DNA of 64,000 nucleotides from Membranipora membranacea. Lineage: Eukaryota; Bryozoa; Gymnolaemata; Cheilostomatida; Membraniporidae. Location of the stretch: contig OU612074.1 of NCBI GenBank assembly GCA_914767715.1, forward strand, positions 8,013,501 to 8,077,500. Reading direction: 5' to 3'. The stretch's first letter is position 1; every line of letters begins with the position of its first letter. The notes beneath the pieces are model-generated. The model searched no databases. It was not told the origin of the DNA and saw only the letters and a program-made list of their open reading frames with translations. Below are positions 63,744-64,000 of the stretch, piece after piece. A program made the translations under genes and the position numbers.

Positions 63744-64000
63744 GTGGGTCTCCGTTCTCCGTCAGCGCCAACTTTAACGACGTCCACTTTCACACTAAAA
63801 AAACATGCCAAACGGCAGCAGCAAAAAAATAAATCTCTGTCGCAATCATACCTAACTCCGACCAGTTCAAGCCCCCAAGGACCTTATTTAAAATCCAGAA
63901 TATGGAGATCTTCGGATAACCTGGTGGCTAATTAAGCTGACTTTAAATTTTCAAAAATATACCAAGGGTGGGTATCATGGTTTTTTTCCCTCGGGTCAAA

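Larger units (their letters stand above)
5711..64000 (+). repeat. Large tandem satellite array, 335-bp monomer, about 174 copies
   Basis: The same unit repeats head to tail from about 5711 to the right edge with no interruption by other DNA. Landmarks such as GGGTCTCCGTTCTCC, GACCAGTTCAAGCCCCCAAG, GGATAACCTGGTGGCTAA and an ATCATGG followed by a T-run recur every 334-337 bp. Most copies differ from each other by only a few percent. A hand count of one unit gives 142 G+C of 335 (42%) and 12 CpG. All monomers are in the same orientation. The array is open at the right edge, so its total length is unknown. This size and homogeneity are typical of centromeric, pericentromeric or other heterochromatic satellites; which applies here cannot be told from sequence. 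Confidence 0.98.
41410..64000 (+). repeat. Second satellite subfamily domain (GCCAACTTT units)
   Basis: From the unit at about 41409 to the right edge, the units carry GCCAACTTT (or close variants) where nearly all earlier ones from 6790 onward carry GCCAGCTTT. This domain also mixes two unit types: GATCTGC with CTGCATGTC, and GATTTGC with CTGCTTGTC. It adds CAGCAGCAAAAAATT in place of CAGCAGTAAAAAATT, and T-runs followed by CCGCTCGG or CCCTCGG. The change is abrupt within one unit, so it marks a boundary between separately homogenised domains. The first left-edge monomers (up to about 6475) and their duplicates also have AAC. Confidence 0.85.

Noticed and set aside
6313-63935. Dozens of near-identical open frames of 61-103 codons within the array, as if a tandem gene family
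   Set aside because: They repeat with the 335-bp DNA unit, which is not a multiple of three. Sister units have stops or shifts at the same places (for example CAGTAA versus CAGCAA), and variation shows no codon pattern. There is no recognisable domain.
5711-64000. CRISPR array
   Set aside because: The units are 335 bp and contiguous, with no short repeat alternating with unique spacers. The context is eukaryotic.
5711-64000. Ribosomal DNA, 5S or snRNA gene cluster
   Set aside because: No conserved rRNA or snRNA segment is recognisable in the monomer on either strand.

Overview
The window looks like eukaryotic nuclear DNA, most likely from an invertebrate animal. It has a decayed Ty3/Gypsy-like LTR retrotransposon, a short non-autonomous DNA transposon with hAT-like ends, no intact host gene I can recognise, and a very large tandem satellite array. 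I cannot name a species. No prokaryotic operon, rRNA, tRNA or CRISPR array is visible.

Layout. (1) Bases 1-1965, minus strand: gag, protease and reverse transcriptase of an LTR retrotransposon that runs off the left edge. It uses three reading frames. Two CCHC zinc knuckles lie in different frames, the protease is split between two frames, and the residue where the first catalytic Asp of the reverse transcriptase is expected is His, so this copy is probably dead. (2) Bases 1966-5710: AT-rich non-coding DNA with a hairpin at 2921-2996 flanked by short direct repeats, and a 228-bp hAT-like MITE at 3122-3349 with matching 5-bp flanks. (3) Bases 5711-64000: about 174 head-to-tail copies of a 335-bp satellite monomer (about 42% GC), running off the right edge.

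The array is a mosaic. Private variants such as single-base changes, small indels and microrepeats recur at exact multiples of the monomer, which reveals nested duplications of 2, 3, 6, 7, 9, 10, 26 and about 49 monomers. There is a sharp subfamily switch near 41.4 kb: the motif GCCAGCTTT gives way to GCCAACTTT. The outermost left monomer is the most diverged, as expected under unequal exchange. Many 60-180 codon open frames lie in the array, but they are by-products of the repeat. 335 is not a multiple of three, the frames are broken at homologous positions, and they do not behave as genes.

The clearest biological content is the satellite and its layered higher-order structure. More speculative points are its length of about two nucleosome repeats, an A-box/B-box-like pair followed by a T-run in each monomer, and retained CpG. 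I see no convincing novel protein-coding system. Repeat boundaries are approximate because everything was read by eye.
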